Source: Beroe ovata | Taxonomy: Eukaryota > Ctenophora > Nuda > Beroida > Beroidae | Length of the DNA: 53,269 nucleotides | Direction of reading: 5' to 3' | Assembly: GCA_946803715.1 (NCBI GenBank) | Contig: CAMPET010000077.1 | Coordinates: 6,498-59,766 of the forward strand | Shown here: positions 23,214 through 36,902 of the stretch, piece after piece | Numbering within the stretch: position 1 is the first letter of the stretch | Layout: each line of letters opens with the position of its first letter | The notes under the pieces: generated by a model | The model's input: the letters and a program-made list of their open reading frames with translations, nothing else | What the model was told of the DNA's origin: nothing | The model's database searches: none | Program-made: the position numbers and the translations under genes

Positions 23214-26136
23214 ATGCGAAGCAGCAAGATAGACCGTAACCACGCTGTCTTCATCGGTAATTGGACTGCACTATTAATTCTATTGATAACACAATTGATA
23301 ACACTATTAATTGATAATTACAACCACGGACTGAGACGTCACGATTCTGCCTTTTCTATGCCTTTGTCTCCCTTCATATCCCCTTTTTTCACCGCTTTCT
23401 TCCTCCTTTACTTTTTTTCCTCCTGTCTTCTTGCACAATAACTGTTAGATGCTGTGAGGAAATGTGTTGTGAGGGGTCTGATATCACCCATTACAGAGCG
23501 TACAAGGGAGGGAGATCAGATATACAGTATACTAGCTACTCGGAGTAGCTCAGCTAGCGACGATTGTCGACAAGTTGCACAGCATACAGGACACAGGAAA
23601 CAGAAACGGTATGAATTGGTTTGTTTATATCAATAGCATACTTTTCTGTCCGAATCCATGATTGTAATCACTGTTATCGGCAAAAACAGATTCGCTCGTT
23701 TTCGAAATGATAACTGTGGGACACACACACACACACACACAGGAGACACAAGGTGACGAGTAACCCGACTGTATGGAGGAACATGTTTGTTATCGGTTCA
23801 TTCTTCCTAACTCTTGTCCTATTGGCCACACTAGCGTGGCTTGTCATTACCATGAAGTTCAGACTAGAGACACTCGAAGTCAAAGGTACTGCTGTTTGAT
23901 ATGCTTCAACGGTTTAAAAAGAGTCGGCAGAGAACAGATAAACTCTTTCTCCTCTTTGTGACTCTTACACCCAATTGCCCTGACAAGAATGAGACGCCGA
24001 TATATTACGAATTAAATTCTCATCATAGTGGGCAGAAATCTTTCGTTTCAATGACTCGTTTACCTTATTCAATCGGTCAATCAGCCTCCCTATCCCCAGT
24101 TATCCGTCTTGCAAACGATGTAGACAGTTTACTGAGAACACAGTTGACTTGGACTTCAACACAGACTACAATTAACAGTCTAAATGAAAAGGTTTGTCCT
24201 TAATTCCTCGATAGGTAGCGACTACATCGGTTGTTAGGCTAGCTTGACTTTTTAAGGTATCACAAATTGGATTTACCGCTAATTGATTAATTGGGTTTAT
24301 CACTCATTCGGCTTATAACTAATTGGGGTAATCACTCATTTGATTCCTTCCCCTCCATAGATTCAGACAATGCAAAGTGATATTGATATGACGGAAGCAG
24401 AAACGCAAGGCAGGATAGATCAGGTATAGTTTGAGATGAGAATTGAGATTACTGAGAATGTACACTTTTGAGATTGTATACTTTTGAGTTCCTACATTAC
24501 ATTGGTGATCTAACACAGCTATATCGTAATGTTAACGTCTAGACAACATTGACCATTGGGGCGGTCACAATGCAATATTTGTGTTGACGTAGGGCGCGGA
24601 ATTTCGATACTAGGGACTGCTTATGGAATTTTGAACTTTGAGCGCGCGCACGCACGTACATGTTGTTATTGTTGTAGAATTCATTGCAGTGTATTTGCAG
24701 TGCGCCATGAATGATGAATGTGCAAGTAATGTTAAGTAATGTAGAATTCCATCGCAGAAGCAATACGAGGATCTAGTCAGAACACAAGATCAAATACAGC
24801 AATCGCTATACAGTAAGTCGGTCTTGTTTCCATAAATTAAGTTTCCACCAATAACCCATCCTAATGATGGATAAGAATAATCAATCTTGGATTTTTCTTA
24901 CGGCTCTTACACTAAGCCAACCGATCAACCAACAGAGTACATTGAATTGAACCTCAATACAGAGAGACATTCAATATTCAATTCTTAATATTCATTTCTC
25001 AATATTCATTTCTCAATACCTGTGGATCACACACCTGTGGATCAATCGTGTGTTTGAGCTATTGAATCGCGTGTGTATAACTTATTCTTCGTATCTGACG
25101 AACTACAATGTTGGTGTTTCTCGATATTTTCACCCATCTCACGCTGTTTTTGGGTACTTTCAACCACCATATTGTCGACGACCTTTACTATGTTGTGGAG
25201 GGGAATTTCGTACCGCTAGACGATTCGGTACGAGATACGATAATTGGCGGAAAAACACAACAACAACAACAACAACAACAAACTGGATTCACAGTGGTCC
25301 CTGATGCCATATGCTCCAGTCAGTTAGAGGAAATCCCGGTCATCCAAAATCCCAGTGATTTCGGCAGTGTTTGGAGAGCATACTCGAGGAAACTGGTACA
25401 GAAAGTAAAGAAATCGGATCCGGAAAGGGCAGATTTCTTGTTGGATAATTTGGGGGAGTTTTCGAGGGACATTATGGAAAAATTCCCGCGGCTCAAGTTC
25501 TATGCGGGTGAGGGCGATCAATACGAGTTGGAAGGGACAATTGTGATATTTGAGCAGGGGGATGACGAATCAAAGTTTACCCTGACGATTCTCAAAGACG
25601 CTGTTTACCAGAATGAGTTTAAGTGAACTCAGGGCAGTGGGCAGGCCTCCATTTTTCTGATTCCAACAATTTTAGAGAATGCACCTTTTCGAGTTTCGAC
25701 GATATCATTAGTTCAACTGTATTAATTAGAAATTGGTCAACTTTACTCACTAAAGACTGTCTTTCTGAAGTTCTACTGCTTCTGTCATCCGTTATCCAAT
25801 AATTTCTCACTCCTTTTTTATTTGTAATTCTTCAGATTTGAACATAGAGCTCCAAGGATTGAGGGAAGGGTTTAGTGCTCAATCTATCTGGTCAATGTTG
25901 TCAGGGAGTAGAGAAATCTTTTGTCAGATCTCGCAATGCTCAGAGGTGAGCTGAACTTCATGCACAATTTGAACTTCATACACAATTTGAATCCAATCCC
26001 AGGCAAAGAACTGGCGCTCAACTGTTAAGTTTGAGCATCGCAACTACTCATCATCCTATGACAACTACTCATCATCCTAGTATGACACTTTCTATCGTTT
26101 CAGGATACCGAAAACACTACATCAGATGGAAACTGA
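23214..26136 (+). CDS. Unrecognised type II membrane protein with coiled-coil ectodomain
   Basis: Not recognised. Exons 23214-23256, 23449-23608, 23743-23885, 23938-24191, 24361-24423, 24758-24812, 25836-25945, 26104-26136; all junction phases agree, giving 286 aa. ATG 23214 is the first in-frame ATG of exon 1, but an acceptor at 23170 could join a further upstream exon, so the start is uncertain. A basic cytoplasmic N-terminus of about 80 residues precedes one strong TM (FFLTLVLLATLAWLVITMKF). The outside part has an N-glycosylation sequon (NET), then Gln/Glu-rich heptad-like segments in the next exons and a short acidic/Thr C-terminus. No lectin, TNF or collagen domain is visible. The intron 24813-25835 contains the TCTP-like gene on the same strand. 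Confidence 0.65.
23720..23742. repeat. (AC)n ending in a splice acceptor
   Basis: Ten AC units run directly into the CAG acceptor used by exon 23743-23885; the tract replaces the usual polypyrimidine stretch. Confidence 0.8.
25108..25626 (+). CDS. TCTP-like protein (TPT1 family), intronless, with polyglutamine loop
   Basis: One uninterrupted frame of 172 aa, exactly the usual TCTP length. Family signs in order: a hydrophobic N-terminal strand, DDLYYVVEGNFV (cf. the DGLCLEVEGK region), IIGG at ~46-49 (TCTP signature 1), a mobile loop here filled by eight glutamines from a CAA run (25257-25281), helical region with SDPERADFLLDNL, then FPRLKFYAGEGD (signature 2) and a C-terminal strand ending FTLTILKDAVYQNEF. 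TCTP proteins are small Mss4-fold factors in growth and cytoskeletal control. The sequence is divergent, so this could be a lineage paralogue or an ancient retrocopy rather than the main TCTP gene. It sits inside an intron of the type II membrane gene, same strand. Confidence 0.75.
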   Translation: MLVFLDIFTHLTLFLGTFNHHIVDDLYYVVEGNFVPLDDSVRDTIIGGKTQQQQQQQQTGFTVVPDAICSSQLEEIPVIQNPSDFGSVWRAYSRKLVQKVKKSDPERADFLLDNLGEFSRDIMEKFPRLKFYAGEGDQYELEGTIVIFEQGDDESKFTLTILKDAVYQNEFK

Positions 26137-27143
26137 AGTGAAACTCCAATCACACCTGATATATCTTCTGCGAGGTTATCAGACATTGTTCGTAGCATGT
26201 ATATTTGAAGTGTTGGAAGTTAACGTGAATGAAGGTAATAGTGATATGGTAGATGTGTCTGCGTGATTATAGTGGTGTGGAGTGATGTGGCTGGTGAAAG
26301 TAAAGAGTCGTTACTATTATGGTTTTTATTCGTTATATACAAGTAGCTGTATATTTTGTGATATTCTATTTGCATGATGTTTCTACGACAATGTGGTGCT
26401 GTTGAAAAGAATAGTTATATTCATAAGATTAATAGAAGTTTTCACCTCATACGGGAAATATGGCGCTGTATGGCCCAATAGATATAGAGTCTAACTAGTT
26501 AAAGTACATCCCTGCATAGTGCATATATTCAGAATAGTGCAATACCTATCCCAATGTTTGTTTATACTTGATGAGTTTAATCCTGCTCAAGTACAACTGG
26601 ACATACTGTGAAAGGCAATTCGATTTTGAAGGTAAATACTTGATTAACAAGTTCGTTAGTTATAGATCATCAGAGCTAACAGTGTTTATCCCTAGATTTA
26701 AGAAAACAGTGTTTATACTCTAAGTAAGGTCTCTATGTCAGCGTGATGGGCGATAGTTATTTATTATTGAGTGGAAAACTTATTCATATTGTCAATAGAT
26801 GTCCATTGAATTTTTATACCGTTTAGATTGTCAGATTGGTCTATCTATTTTCCGTGCGCGCGAAAAAGAACCAATGATTATTAGCCCTGACAGCGGTAAC
26901 GGCAGACCGTGAATACTGTTGCTGTAAAGAGGGACACAGATAAGACGACAACTTCGGAAAGTGAAACTGAGTTTTTCAATGATACATAATAGAAGCGGAA
27001 AATCATACGGTGGCCTTGAATATTGACAAAAAACATCAATAATAATCAACCAACTGAAGCTATTGGAAAGAAACTTCTTGCAGTTGTCACTTCAAAAGNC
27101 GGACGTAAATAAATAAACACAAACAAACAACCAAATTATAATA
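26137..27143. other. Region downstream of membrane gene and actin (convergent 3' ends)
   Basis: No gene seen. Holds copy 1 of the actin 3'-flank duplication (26766-27098), an ambiguous base at 27099, and a short A-rich filler to 27143. Confidence 0.6.
26766..27098. repeat. Actin 3'-flank direct duplication, copy 1
   Basis: About 335 bp, roughly 90% identical by eye to 27144-27483, from GAGTGGAAAACT(T/A)ATTCATA to GTTGTCACTTCAAAAG. It ends exactly at the ambiguous base 27099. Confidence 0.9.
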
Positions 27144-27483
27144 GAGATTGAGTGGAAAACTAATTCATATTGTCAATAGATGTCCATTGAATTTTTATAC
27201 CGTTTAGATTGTCAGATTGGTCTATTTCTTTTCCGTACCCGCGAACAAGGACCAATGATTATTAGCCCTGACAGCGGTAACGGATGACCGTGAATACTGT
27301 TACACTTGCTGTAATGAACGACACAGATTAGACGACAGCTTCAGAAAGTGAAACTGAGTTTTCCAATGATAGATAATAGAAGCGGAAAATCATACGGCGA
27401 CGTTGAATATTGACAAAAACCTCGATAATAATCTACCAAGTGAAGCTATTGGAAAGAAACTTCTTGCAGTTGTCACTTCAAAA
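27144..27483. repeat. Actin 3'-flank direct duplication, copy 2
   Basis: Partner of 26766-27098; it ends 73 bp from the actin stop codon, so it probably includes actin 3' UTR. Confidence 0.9.
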
Positions 27484-27556
27484 GGTCTATTTTCAAATCG
27501 ATTTTCAGTTTGGTGCTTTTTACTCGAGAATCGCGGATAGTAGATACACTTGTGAT

Positions 27557-30022
<2,466 letters not shown>

Positions 30023-32240
30023 TCAAATGTCTGATACAGTCCCATTGCTACTGTTCCAGAATGCACCTTGCTTCTGGCTTGAGTGCATACCGTATGGGTT
30101 TGGTATTTCATCATTCTTCCCTTTCTTCTTTTTCCCCTTCTTCTTTCTCCTTACACCAGGGGCACAGCAGAATCGGGATCCATTGAAATCGTCACTCTAT
30201 TGGTGTGAGGGAGAATGTGGCTAGTTACATCATCACACATTACAGCATATCACCAGATTTCGACCATTTCAAACCCCCCTCATATCATGTAATTAAGAAG
30301 TATGTTGTACTTACATCACTGGATATGATCATGTTCTTGTTGTTGTTGCTCATCGCTATATGTTCACGGAGCTGTTGATTTTCTTCCTGGAGCTGGAGAA
30401 CTGTGTTCCCCAACACTTGTTCTTGTGAGATATGGTTTTTTGTTATCTTGTCGTTATTGCCTGTGAGGGAGGATGTGTAGACGCACAGCCGCCATAGTGT
30501 TAATTTCCGGGACTTTTGATAAAAAAGCCGCTCAGAATCTTTCAACCACAAAGTTTGCCGCGCGATTGTTTATTTTTTTGAAAGACCATGAGCGCCCTTT
30601 TTTTCTTTTTAAAAAGAATTTTCGCTTTCCCATTTCCGAATATCGTTTTCCATCGAGTCGCGTCGTGTTTTCGAAGCTACGTTCGCGCGTAAAGCGACAC
30701 ACGTGCGCGCACAAGATTACACAAAAGGCGCACCGCGCGTCACGTAAATCATCAGTAAAACTTCTGACGCTGTCCCAAATTGTGACAATCGTTGAAAGGT
30801 GACAGCTTATATCTTAGTATAGCTCGGACCTCCACAGGGCACAGACCTATGCTTCTTACTTCTGTATATAGTTTGATCAGAGAAACGACTCTTATTTCAC
30901 TTACGAACGTGCTGGAGCTTCAAGTCAGTGAGTCGTTTCTCATATTCCTTTTCCATCATAGTTTGTTGTTTGCGCAACTCACAAAGTTGTTCTTGTAACT
31001 GAAACAACGCAATTTTCAATATTGGAATATACGGAGAATTCTGACTCTCACTATCGGGAGACAGAGAAATAGAATTCTTATCGAGTATAATGACAAAAGC
31101 ATGCTATAATCATATCCCGAAGATAAGAAATGGTTTGACTATTTACAAGCGTCATCATGAAATACTATGTATTTGTAATGCATGGATTGTTCTTGTTGAG
31201 GAAACGATATTTCAATATGATATTTTCAATACTATCTCAGAGACGGTTAGTGCATAGTTCACGGAGCAAATTGAGTCGTTGTCATGGTATCACTGCACCT
31301 TGTTATATAGTCCTATGTTATACAGTACCAATCTACTATAGCATACATAGCTACTAGCTTGTTCTGCATATGAAATAGGAAAATAACGTGAACATATCAT
31401 TATGATGACGTGTGCAGTTGTTAGTGAATACGTCAATACTCGAGATCAGACTAAGTTTTACCCTAGAAATCCAGTGCTATCCACGAATTGAACAAGATCG
31501 TAGTGGACCAGTCCACTTTCAGTTGAGAATTCCACAATGTAGACATCTAGTGAATCAGTCTACCAAACGGTCGCTACACTTGGATATAGTGCTACATGAG
31601 TCCTGGTCACAAGTAGCACAACTATTATAACTGTAGCATGTAACCGATACTAGAGCTCATTAACAATGCAAAGAGCTCATATTACCACTCGAAAGTGTAA
31701 ACCTAACGGGCTCATTGCATTATTACTATAATAGTTATAGTTATTAATAAATCCATCAGTTGCATCATGTAACAAGTGATAGAGCAGTACTATAGTAACA
31801 AATTATTAGCAGCGTGAATTCCGCCCTTTTTCCATGATACAGACTTGCGTATGATGATAATTATAAGGCGCTGAGGGGCTCCTATGATAAGCTACCAACA
31901 AGTGTCGCACCACTATCGACTAATTGTTACCTGGTATCTCACCATTTCCCCTGGTATCTCACCATTTCCCCTGGTATCTCACCTTCTTGACCTGGTTAGC
32001 GAGGAGCTCTGTACCAGTCTGGTTACCAGCCCGTGACCCTGCAGCTGCGGCTGTCATGGTGGGAGGAGGGTCCCATGTCTGAGTGTGTGTAGACCTGAGG
32101 GCGCCGCGTCGCGCAGGCAGGGTCTGAGATCCCACTGTGCAGTGTGCAACGGGAATTGTCTGGGTTGAAGTGAGCTGCACATCGGCCGGTAAAGTAGTAG
32201 TGCACAGTGCCTCCTGTGATAGTGTGGGAGTTAACTTCAT
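30023..32240 (-). CDS. Coiled-coil protein with Lys-rich C-terminus, unrecognised
   Basis: Not recognised. Exons 31983-32240, 30905-30998, 30315-30460, 30023-30196; phases close to give 223 aa. Residues 1-86 are Thr/Ala/Pro-rich and low in structure. Next comes a heptad-rich coiled coil (LLANQVKK, LQEQLCELRKQQTMMEKEYE, LQLQEENQQLREHI). The C-terminus has a dense lysine cluster (RRKKKGKKKKGK) that could be a nuclear or nucleic-acid-binding signal. The first exon may instead be internal: an acceptor at the CTAG just upstream of the ATG would be in phase with the coiled-coil exons at 35580-36059, making one longer gene with GALNT inside its intron. Confidence 0.6.
31924..31984. repeat. Triple CTGGTATCTCACCATTTCCC repeat at a splice donor
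   Basis: Three near-identical 20-bp units directly next to, and partly containing, the donor of exon 31983-32240 (minus strand GTGAGATACCAG). Confidence 0.85.
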
Positions 32241-32245
32241 ACTGA

Positions 32246-32930
32246 TCTAGCTGGTGAAATTGTAATAACAGTAACTCTAGCTGAGTTTAGAATTGTCTCG
32301 ATATTTAGAGAATACTTTAGAACAGAGAACTTGGAGCATATAAACCATCGTGTGAAATTGTCTCTCTCCCTTATTACAACTGGTGCTGCTACTGGAATTA
32401 CCACCCCCTCCCACACCTTCAATGTAATATAAAATATCAAGAAATTCGAGTTACTGGACAGAGCACAGTATTATTGTCAGTGCATTATTTCATGACTTTA
32501 TAAGGAGTTGGATGTTTGTGTGTGTGTGTGTGTGTATGTGTGTTTGTGTGTGTGTCGGTGTGTTTCTGTGTAGTATTTCGTGTGCCTACTTTTATTCATA
32601 AGTTAGAAGGTAGATAAAATTCAGAAATCAGTGTGCCATGAAATTAACAAATCAACCTTCGGCATATAATAATGCAATTCACTATCTTTACAAATTATAC
32701 ATTTACGGAATAGAAAGAATTCTGAAAAAATCTATGATATTATATCTGGATGAAAATAGTCTTCTCTGATCTCGTGTATGAAATTTAGCATGGGTGGTAT
32801 CAGACAACAATTAACACGCCACATCGATCCCTCTCTTCTAATTCACGCAATATCTCAATCATTGTGATAATCACGCAACAATAACTCTATCATTGGGATA
32901 ATCACGCAATATCTCTATCATTGTGATATT
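32246..32930. other. Spacer with simple repeats
   Basis: A (TG)n tract at about 32516-32570 and three to four copies of TCACGCAATATCTC(T/A)ATCAT with TGTGATA at 32845-32930, ending at the GALNT stop codon. No gene seen. Confidence 0.65.
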
Positions 32931-34970
32931 TCATAGGAACCAAGGACTAGTATTGATCTCCCATCGCTGATTCTCACTGCTCAAATCACACTTACGCAGG
33001 AGTATTTGTAATTTATTCCCCTCACCAGTCACAAGTTCCATACATCGGTCAGAGGGCGGCTGGATGATTTGCTGATTTTCAAACACAAAGTACTGGGAAT
33101 CGGAGGGGGAACCGTTAACGGGAGATAGATTGTTACAGCTCCATAATTTAACCAGTGTACCGTTCCTGTAGTCTGATGAATCAGCACAGAGATACTCATC
33201 CATTGGATTCCTAATATGGTGGTTCTTGGTGAAACCGATCACCTGTCGATCCAGTAAAACTGGCTGCGCGTGCCTACACTCATACACAGATATCACCTTG
33301 TCAGTGGAGAATTCCATACAAAACCTAGGATTGCTCTTAGATTTCACTCTCCCAACATGATCAAACTGATCCTCTTCCCAAGACAAATAGCTTGGTCCCA
33401 GGACCTCATTTCTGTAGTGGTCATACTGACGACACCCCTGTACATCAGGGTCAAACGAGGCTCTGATTTCATCCGCCAGGTCCCATATCATCTTCTGATA
33501 TTCGTCATTGTTCGTAACTTTGCTGATGACCTTTTCCTTTTCCAGGTCGGTAAACATGAAGTTGATCAGTTCAGCTGATATCTCGTTCACCAACTTGTCG
33601 TACAGTGATTCTCCGCCAGGAGGGAAGTACCGGGACAAATTGGCATCTTCTCCATTTGGGTGGAGTACCTGGTAGAGAGAGAGGGAAAGTTATATCTTCA
33701 CTTCCTAGTGGCACCGACAACCTAGAGTGCTCGCCTACATTTGGGGTATATACTTTGCTCGAGGGTATAATGTTATTTGATCATATCAATGGTTATTAAT
33801 TATACCTGACTACAGGGCACAACCCATATCCCCTCAGCACACATCCACATCCGGAATGACAGTCTCGTATTTTCCACACCCCACGAACTCCCAAACACAC
33901 CAGCCGGGTAAAACTCCTGTAGAGTGGTTTTGAACGCAGCCAGAGCACCACCCAGGAGGGCGGGCGATTGGAATGGTTCCCAGGGGGCTCTGTTAGAGTC
34001 GTCTGGTAGAGGATGCATCGTGATGACACCATGACCATGACGGGGCTTCACGAGGAATGGTTTCACTTTCCTCTCTCCATACACGCCGTATTGTGATTCC
34101 TTGATCATGTCAAGTAGGGGAACAGCTACGGATTTGGGGTATAGGAACAGTGTGTGAAGAAGAGGTTCCAACCACAGATCGCTGACCTGCAAGTTAAGGG
34201 AGAACAAGTTGATTATTTCCACTTTTCACATGAGAAAGTTGCACTTGATACGACATGATGTGTTTTGTCCTTACCTCCATATGGCTATCGAGTATGACAA
34301 CAACATTTCCTCTGGATTCGGCAATCCCTCTCAACCTAGAATTGGCAACTCCCAATCTGATATTGTTGCGGAGGAATCGCAGAGGAATTCGTTGCTCACG
34401 CGAGTAAGCCAGTACCTCCTCTGTGATGTTGGTTGTACTAGCATCATCAATCAGAATGATCTCATCAAGATACTTGGGGAGTGTTCGATGTATGATGGTC
34501 GTTAGAAGTCTCAGGAGAAGGACCGGCATCTCATTGTGAAAAACTATTACAATTGAAACAGTGACGTCATAGCTTGTGTCCAAATAGTCGAGACATTTCT
34601 CGTGGAACAGAGTCTTCGACTGTGGGAGCAAGGTTCGGTGTGCCCATTGAAGTGTGATGTTTCTCATGTTTGCCTCGGATGACTCTGCAATTTCATCAGC
34701 TGACAATTGCGCAAGTTTTTCTTTATATTCGAATTCTTTGAGCATCCTACTTTGAAGCGAAGCAACAGAATCGATGTAGTACTTCTCTTTAGGTAGGAGA
34801 GTTTTATCATAGAATTTGAGAACATCGTGCTTTTCAGGACTGTAAATTGGAACTTTTCCCGACATGATAGACGCAACCCAAAAAATCAGACAGTTAACTA
34901 GAAAGCAGCACGTGATGGAAACTATGACCAGTCCTTGGAAATTGCCGCATACTTTCCTTATGCAAATCAT
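32931..34970 (-). CDS. Polypeptide N-acetylgalactosaminyltransferase (GALNT-like) with ricin-B lectin domain
   Basis: Golgi type II enzyme family starting mucin-type O-glycans. Exons 34275-34970, 33806-34186, 32931-33668, phases closing at 604 aa. N-terminal TM (LVIVSITCCFLVNCLIFWVA), stem, then GT2/GT-A: VSIVIVFHNE, ILIDDAST, the metal-binding D-x-H in LDSHMEV (usual form DSHCE), SPALLGGALAAF (usual SP-x-MAGGLF) and WGVENTRLSFRMWMC (usual WGGENxExSFRxWxC). The C-terminus has ricin-type trefoil blocks, including RFCMEF, YLCADSS, LVKLWSC and ENQRWEI. The changes at the Cys after DSH and at the WGGEN glycine mark it as divergent; activity is likely but the acceptor range cannot be read from sequence. 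Confidence 0.93.
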
Positions 34971-35579
34971 TGCTTTCGATGAAGCATACCCTGTTGTTGA
35001 AGTGGGATGAAAGTGTACAGAGTAGAGACTAGAGAATGAATTGTATATATTTTCCTCGAGTATTGAGCAACAAAATCAAAGACTGACAACGTGGCAAAAG
35101 TAAAGCATGTGTTGAAGAAACGGCTGGTCGATACAGCACACACAAACATTCGAATGCCTCAATAAAGCGCAATGTTTTGTGTATACATGTTATACAATCA
35201 TAGGTTGTACCTGCATAAACAGTTGATATTCCATGTGGTATACACATCTCAACAATTGGGGAACTTCTGTCTTCTACAGTACAGAAGTAGTAGACGGGTA
35301 GTTGATGAATACGGCACTAACATACGATAGTCTTATCAGGTCATAGGTATCATTCACTTGAATCATGAATGGATCCCTTTGTTATTGAACACGACGTTTG
35401 TTAAGATAACTTTTCCAGCTATAGTGCAATAGGTATGCACACGATTTGCTTGTTTGTCAATTCGGTTGTTTTTATGTAACTTGGTGCTAGCCCTCAGCAT
35501 ATCTAGGCTCCACATATCTAGGTATGAAATTATATCTTGGTAATGTGCTGTAAAAATTCATATTTGAATTTGAATTCAC
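34971..35579. other. GALNT 5' flank
   Basis: Should hold the GALNT promoter (minus). No convincing coding exon continuing the 35580-36059 coiled-coil gene was found here. Confidence 0.5.
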
Positions 35580-36059
35580 CTCCAATCTCAAAGCAAGATT
35601 CCTCCTATCATCCTCCACTAAATTGCGCTGGGCTATTTCATGCTCCAAAGCAGCATTCCTGTTGAAATTTGATTAAAATTTAGTTGCATGCCATCACCTC
35701 TTAGATAACCTAAACAACTTCATTCTTCTTTGATGTTTCAATGTTATTTCCATCAATACTGTGAAGCACATAGTCGAGAGAAAAAGCAGATACCTGAAAG
35801 ATAACTGTTCTCTCAAATCCTCAATAACCTTTTTCTTATCAAGAAGAGCATCATATAGTTCCTTCTTCACTTTTTCTTCATCCAAACTGGCCGATTTCTG
35901 AAACATGCAGAATAGCTGAGAAGTACCAAAATTTGCTGGACTGAGTGTGAATATATGAAACTGTATTGAACTAAGGCTGTGGAGAACAGTGCCACTAACC
36001 TCTACTTCAGTTATTCTGTATTCTATATCTGCATGCCTTATCATTTTTGAATCAAGCAT
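35580..36059 (-). CDS. Coiled-coil gene, 5' exons (3' continuation unresolved)
   Basis: Three phase-consistent exons, 36000-36059, 35794-35897 and 35580-35658, encode 81 residues starting MLDSKMIRHADIEYRITEVE and continuing as a charged coiled coil ([20 protein letters not shown], then EHEIAQRNLVEDDRRN). The last exon ends in a clean GTGAAT donor with no stop, so more exons must follow. I see no convincing one in 34971-35579. The next same-strand coiled-coil exon is at 31983-32246, beyond GALNT. Family not recognised. Confidence 0.55.
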
Positions 36060-36422
36060 AACAAGTCATCATAAATCAGTTATTTCTGAAACTTTTAATT
36101 GCAGGTGGAAGTAAAAGCCATTCTCCGGGACATACCTACTGGGGAGTTTTTTAGTTTTAGCCTTTAACAAGGATCATGCCACATTGTTTCACATACATAA
36201 TTTGAAGAAGTTGTGTAATTGTGGTAGTGTGAAGATATTTCCATCAATCAAGAAGGTGCACAATCTAAAAAAGGGAATTTGAAAAACTCAATTCAATCAC
36301 AGCAGCCACCTAAAATAGAAAGCATTTAAATTTACTGGATTAGGAGAAAAATCTTACCATGTAAATTTAGAAAGGTTATAATCATCATATATAAATGTCA
36401 CAATACCAGAATAATAGAACCA

Positions 36423-36902
36423 TCAAAACTTCAAGGTAACCCAGTTTAACCATTTAAGAAACTCATAAAATGATACTTCATCATTGCCATCCTTGTCAAT
36501 AGCATTGATTGCATCCTCAATAACATCTGGGCTATAGTTCAGTCCACACATCAGCTTTTTGAATTCTGTGGTATTTAGTGTGCCTTGTTTGTCAGTATCA
36601 TACTGTTTGAACATATCTACCGCTTGGTTAAGAGCATAAAATTTTGAATTATCCCTAACACTTTCCAGCTTCTCACCACTGTTGATCCAGGCTTTAAACT
36701 CATCATAACTTATGCTTGTGGATCCATCTTGATCTAATATCAATGAGTACAAATCTGCCTCCTCAGCTTCTAAACCAAGATCGAGTTCAAGAAGCTGCCT
36801 AATTTCTTCTTTTTGAAGTAAGCCACTATCATCCTTATCATAATTGGAAAACAAACTCTTAAGAACAATATCTGGAGTGTTCTCATCGAAGTAAGAACCC
36901 AT
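36423..36902 (-). CDS. Four-EF-hand calcium-binding protein
   Basis: Single-exon coding region, 159 aa from ATG 36902 (MGSYFDENTPD). I prefer this start because an AG acceptor lies just upstream in the 5' leader; the frame stays open to 37013. Four regular 12-residue loops are visible: DKDDSGLLQKEE, DQDGSTSISYDE, DTDKQGTLNTTE and DKDGNDEVSFYE, each with acidic positions 1, 3 and 12, so all four should bind calcium. Calmodulin/calbindin-like in layout but not a clear orthologue of either. A Met-Gly start raises possible N-myristoylation, by pattern only. It is divergently arranged with J-domain gene A across a 1.6-kb spacer. Confidence 0.88.
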   Translation of the reverse strand: MGSYFDENTPDIVLKSLFSNYDKDDSGLLQKEEIRQLLELDLGLEAEEADLYSLILDQDGSTSISYDEFKAWINSGEKLESVRDNSKFYALNQAVDMFKQYDTDKQGTLNTTEFKKLMCGLNYSPDVIEDAINAIDKDGNDEVSFYEFLKWLNWVTLKF

